Shown here: positions 61,357 through 64,000 of the stretch, one piece after another
Layout: each line of letters opens with the position of its first letter
Position numbering within the stretch: the stretch's first letter is position 1
NCBI RefSeq assembly: GCF_024362785.1
Contig: NZ_CP093301.1
Location: 2,604,001 to 2,668,000, forward strand
Direction: 5' to 3'
Length of the DNA stretch: 64,000 nt
Origin: Evansella sp. LMS18
Lineage (GTDB): Bacteria; Bacillota; Bacilli; Bacillales; Salisediminibacteriaceae
The notes under the pieces: model-generated
What the model was told of the DNA's origin: nothing
What the model saw: only the letters and a program-made list of their open reading frames with translations
Database searches by the model: none
Position numbers and translations under genes: made by a program

Positions 61357-62235
61357 ATGACCATCGAATACGTCCGGAAGCCGGAATGGCTGAAAATAAA
61401 ATTGAATACAAACGAAGAATATACCGGGTTAAAAAAGATGATGAAGGAAAAAAAACTTAATACAGTGTGCGAAGAGGCTAAATGCCCGAACATACATGAA
61501 TGCTGGGCTGAACGGAAAACAGCTACATTCATGATACTGGGGAGTATTTGTACACGGGCTTGCCGATTCTGTGCAGTAACAACCGGGCTTCCTACCGAGC
61601 TTGACCTGGAGGAACCGGAACGGATTGCTGAATCAGTAGAACAAATGGGGCTGAAGCACGTCGTAATCACAGCTGTTGCCCGGGATGACCTGAAAGACGG
61701 TGGAGCATATATATTTGGGGAAACGATACGGGCAGTAAGGCGGCGAAATCCATTTTGCAGTATTGAAGTCCTTCCATCTGATATGAACGGCAAATATGAA
61801 AACCTGCAAACTTTAATGGCTGCAAAACCGAATATATTAAATCACAATATTGAAACAGTGGAGCGTCTAACTCCGCGGGTACGTGCGCGGGCAACCTATG
61901 GCCGTTCGCTCCGGTTCTTGCAAAGAGCTAAAGAAATCAGTCCGGCTACACCTACCAAATCCAGTATTATGATAGGCCTTGGGGAAACAAAAGAGGAAAT
62001 CATTGAAACAATGGATGATCTCCGTGCTCACGAAGTCGATATTCTGACTATTGGACAATACTTACAGCCAACGAAAAAACATTTAAAGGTCCAAAAGTAC
62101 TGGAGTCCGCAAGAGTTCCAGGAACTAAAAGATATTGCATTGTCAAAAGGTTTCAGCCACTGTGAATCAGGACCCCTTGTTCGTTCTTCCTATCATGCAG
62201 ATGAGCAGGTCCAGTCAGCAGGGGTGCATGCCTGA
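61357..62235 (+). CDS. lipA: Lipoyl synthase
   Basis: A 292-residue radical SAM enzyme that inserts two sulfurs into octanoyl groups on H protein and other carriers. The auxiliary cluster is [12 protein letters not shown] (about 40-51), the SAM cluster is CTRACRFC (about 66-73), and the C-terminal serine ligand is in VRSSYHA. GGAGTGG precedes the ATG. Its place between gcvPB and lpd suggests it serves lipoylation of the GcvH made in the same operon. Confidence 0.96.
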   Translation: MTIEYVRKPEWLKIKLNTNEEYTGLKKMMKEKKLNTVCEEAKCPNIHECWAERKTATFMILGSICTRACRFCAVTTGLPTELDLEEPERIAESVEQMGLKHVVITAVARDDLKDGGAYIFGETIRAVRRRNPFCSIEVLPSDMNGKYENLQTLMAAKPNILNHNIETVERLTPRVRARATYGRSLRFLQRAKEISPATPTKSSIMIGLGETKEEIIETMDDLRAHEVDILTIGQYLQPTKKHLKVQKYWSPQEFQELKDIALSKGFSHCESGPLVRSSYHADEQVQSAGVHA

Positions 62236-62271
62236 TTGTGTAAGAAGGGTATTGCTGGAAAAGGAGAGGAT

Positions 62272-62580
62272 ATGATGGTTATCACATTAACTGATGCAGC
62301 GTTAAAGAAGCTGAAAAATATCGGGATCAATGAAGATAATGCTCCCCGGATCGATGCTGATCTGGCTGGAGGCTGCGGGATTTCTGTTAAGTTTGCACTC
62401 ATTTTTGATGAGCCTCGCCGAAACGATACAGTTATTGAGCAGGAAGGAATTCAGCTTCGGATCGATCGTTTTACAAAACGATATTTAGAGGAAGAAACAC
62501 AAATTGATTATACAGATGACCAGGGGTTTCTCGTGGGAGAAAGCTTCGAATCAAGTGCGTGTGCTATTGAAATAGAATAA
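62272..62580 (+). CDS. HesB/IscA-like iron-sulfur biogenesis family protein
   Basis: 102 residues of the HesB/IscA fold (ITLTDAALKKLKNIG, DADLAGGCGISVKFALIFDEP, GFLVGESFESSACAIEIE). Only two cysteines are present, at GGCG and near the C terminus, in place of the three of classic A-type carriers. It therefore belongs to the degenerate Firmicute branch whose job is unclear. AAGGAGAG precedes the ATGs at 62272 and 62275; either may be the start. Between lipA and lpd it may supply or protect the lipoyl synthase cluster (inference). Confidence 0.78.
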   Translation: MMVITLTDAALKKLKNIGINEDNAPRIDADLAGGCGISVKFALIFDEPRRNDTVIEQEGIQLRIDRFTKRYLEEETQIDYTDDQGFLVGESFESSACAIEIE

Positions 62581-62662
62581 GAGGGCCAGAAATAAGATAG
62601 AAGATTGTAAGATACCATATTGATTTTACCGGAGAGATATATAGCAGAAGGAGGAAAATAAG

Positions 62663-64000
62663 TTGGCGGGAGAATATGATGTAGTCATAATTGGCGGCGG
62701 GCCGGGCGGATATGTTGCTGCCATCCGTGCTTCGCAATTAGGATTGAAAACTGCAGTAATTGAAAAAGGAAAAGTCGGGGGAACGTGTTTACATGCAGGC
62801 TGTATTCCGAGCAAGGCCTTGTTAAGAAGTGCAGAAGTATATGCCAATACAAAGAAAGGCGAAGAGTTTGGCGTGATTGCGCCTCAAGTTGAACTCGACT
62901 TCTCAAAGGTCCAGTCACGCAAAGAGGATATTACAGATCGACTGTTTAATGGGATACAGCATTTATTGAAAAAAGGAAGAATCGATGTATACGAAGGAAA
63001 AGGAAGTATTACGGAATCAAAAGAAGTTTTAGTGGAAATGAAGGATGGGGAACAAGTTACACTCAACACCCGAAACACTTTAATTGCAACAGGCTCACGT
63101 CCAAGAACACTTCCTGGCCTGGAAGCAGACAGCCAGTACGTAATGACCTCAGATGAAGCGTTGCAAATGGAAACCCTTCCTGACTCGATTATTATCGTTG
63201 GCGGAGGAGTCATTGGAATCGAATGGGCTTCCATGCTTGTTGATTTTGGAGTGAAAGTTACTGTTATTGAATTTGCCGAGCGCATTTTACCTACAGAGGA
63301 TAAAGATGTATCAAAGGAAATGCAGCGGTTAATGAAGAAAAAAGGTGTCAAAATTGTAACAAGTGCGAAGGTACTCCCGGAAACGTTAGAAAAGGGCCAG
63401 GGTGTGACTATTACAGCGGAGCATAAAGGAAAAGAAAAAGTGTTTGCGGCAGACAAATTACTAGTCTCTGTGGGACGGTTGCCAAATACGAGAGGAATTG
63501 GACTTGAAAAGGTTAACATTACTGCTGAGAGTATGTTTATTCAAACAAACACAAACTATCAAACGAGTGCGCCTGGTATTTATGCTATCGGAGATGTAAT
63601 TGGAGGGCTGCAGCTTGCTCACGTGGCCTCGCATGAAGGAATTATTGCGATTGAACATATGGCAGGGAAAGAACCTGCACCACTTGATCCAGTGCTTGTT
63701 CCAAAATGTATATACAGCAGCCCGGAAGCAGCCAGTGTAGGTTTAACCGAAGACGAGGCAAAAGAGAAAGGGTATGCGGTGAAAACAGGTAAATTCCCGT
63801 TCAGGGCTATCGGGAAGGCGCTCGTATATGGGGAAACGGATGGATTTGTAAAACTCGTCGTTGATGAAGCGTCTGACAGGCTGTTAGGGGCACATATGGT
63901 TGGACCGCATGTTACTGATATGATTACAGAACTAGGGCTGGCTCAAGTATTAAAGGCAACCACCATGAATATTTCCCATACCATACACCCCCATCCTACC
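62663..64000 (+). CDS. lpdA: Dihydrolipoyl dehydrogenase, 3' end cut by the window
   Basis: 446 residues are visible and the reading frame is still open at the window end; about 25 residues should be missing. It is the E3/L-protein that reoxidises dihydrolipoyl groups with NAD. Seen: FAD-binding DVVIIGGGPGGYVAAIRASQ, the redox disulfide GGTCLHAGCIPSKALL, NAD-binding IIIVGGGVIGIEWASM, the second FAD loop APGIYAIGDVIGG, and the start of the catalytic His motif HTIHPHPT at the edge. TTG start with GAAGGAGG about 10 bases upstream. Last visible gene of the glycine operon; gcvT may follow outside. Confidence 0.95.
   Translation, partial: MAGEYDVVIIGGGPGGYVAAIRASQLGLKTAVIEKGKVGGTCLHAGCIPSKALLRSAEVYANTKKGEEFGVIAPQVELDFSKVQSRKEDITDRLFNGIQHLLKKGRIDVYEGKGSITESKEVLVEMKDGEQVTLNTRNTLIATGSRPRTLPGLEADSQYVMTSDEALQMETLPDSIIIVGGGVIGIEWASMLVDFGVKVTVIEFAERILPTEDKDVSKEMQRLMKKKGVKIVTSAKVLPETLEKGQGVTITAEHKGKEKVFAADKLLVSVGRLPNTRGIGLEKVNITAESMFIQTNTNYQTSAPGIYAIGDVIGGLQLAHVASHEGIIAIEHMAGKEPAPLDPVLVPKCIYSSPEAASVGLTEDEAKEKGYAVKTGKFPFRAIGKALVYGETDGFVKLVVDEASDRLLGAHMVGPHVTDMITELGLAQVLKATTMNISHTIHPHPT

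Overview
The window looks like chromosomal DNA from a spore-forming, salt- and probably alkali-adapted member of the Bacillaceae (Bacillota). The evidence is the Bacillus-type rRNA operon, the B. subtilis-like gene order thiL-tsaE-tsaB-rimI-tsaD / ydiF / moaC / rex / ydiL-ydiK / groES-groEL, spore germination genes (cwlJ, gerQ), a short SASP-like gene, two Na+/H+ antiporters, and choline-to-glycine-betaine genes. The genus cannot be fixed from the sequence alone.

Layout. 1-4430: an rRNA operon (16S lacking its 5' third, 23S, 5S; no tRNA in the spacers). 4440-5040: two unrelated intergenic repeat patches. 5081-9695 (minus): a three-gene operon of a cytoplasmic gamma-glutamyltransferase, an ATP-grasp ligase fused to a metal-site-less M20-like domain, and an N-formylglutamate amidohydrolase-like protein. 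9907-11034: a Cys/Met PLP enzyme. 11216-13665: a 51-bp hairpin repeat array (about 20 copies) split by an intact IS256-family element with an 8-bp target duplication. 13913-17591: thiL and the tRNA t6A genes. 17711-17881: a cluster of six DnaA-box-like sites at the start of a large membrane protein gene. 20384-29696: ydiF, moaC, rex, an HNH protein, an MFS exporter, ydiKL and CIRCE-controlled groESL. 30025-40527: an OYE-family oxidoreductase, two Na+/H+ antiporters, cwlJ-gerQ, an arabinofuranosidase and DUF4256. 40995-47629: the choline/betaine region (betA, ctaB, opuAC-like, gbsR, betB), tied together by shared GTTAAAT/ATTTAAC inverted repeats. 47839-54750: a DUF438/hemerythrin protein, a GAF-PucR regulator, and a divergent unit of two membrane proteins plus an M20 amidohydrolase. 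54842-64000: a tandem glycine riboswitch heading glyA-sdaAB-sdaAA-gcvH-gcvPA-gcvPB-lipA-hesB-like-lpd (lpd cut by the window end).

How the genes fit together. The right-hand part can make and import glycine betaine, and can turn glycine into serine and then pyruvate under glycine control. No gcvT is present inside the window. Throughout, many gaps between genes carry locally amplified repeats. Most are arrays of one palindrome that differs from locus to locus; two are five-copy arrays with a period of about 21 bp. These arrays, the ATP-grasp/pseudo-M20 operon and the DUF5058/M20/PucR unit are the least explained parts of the window.
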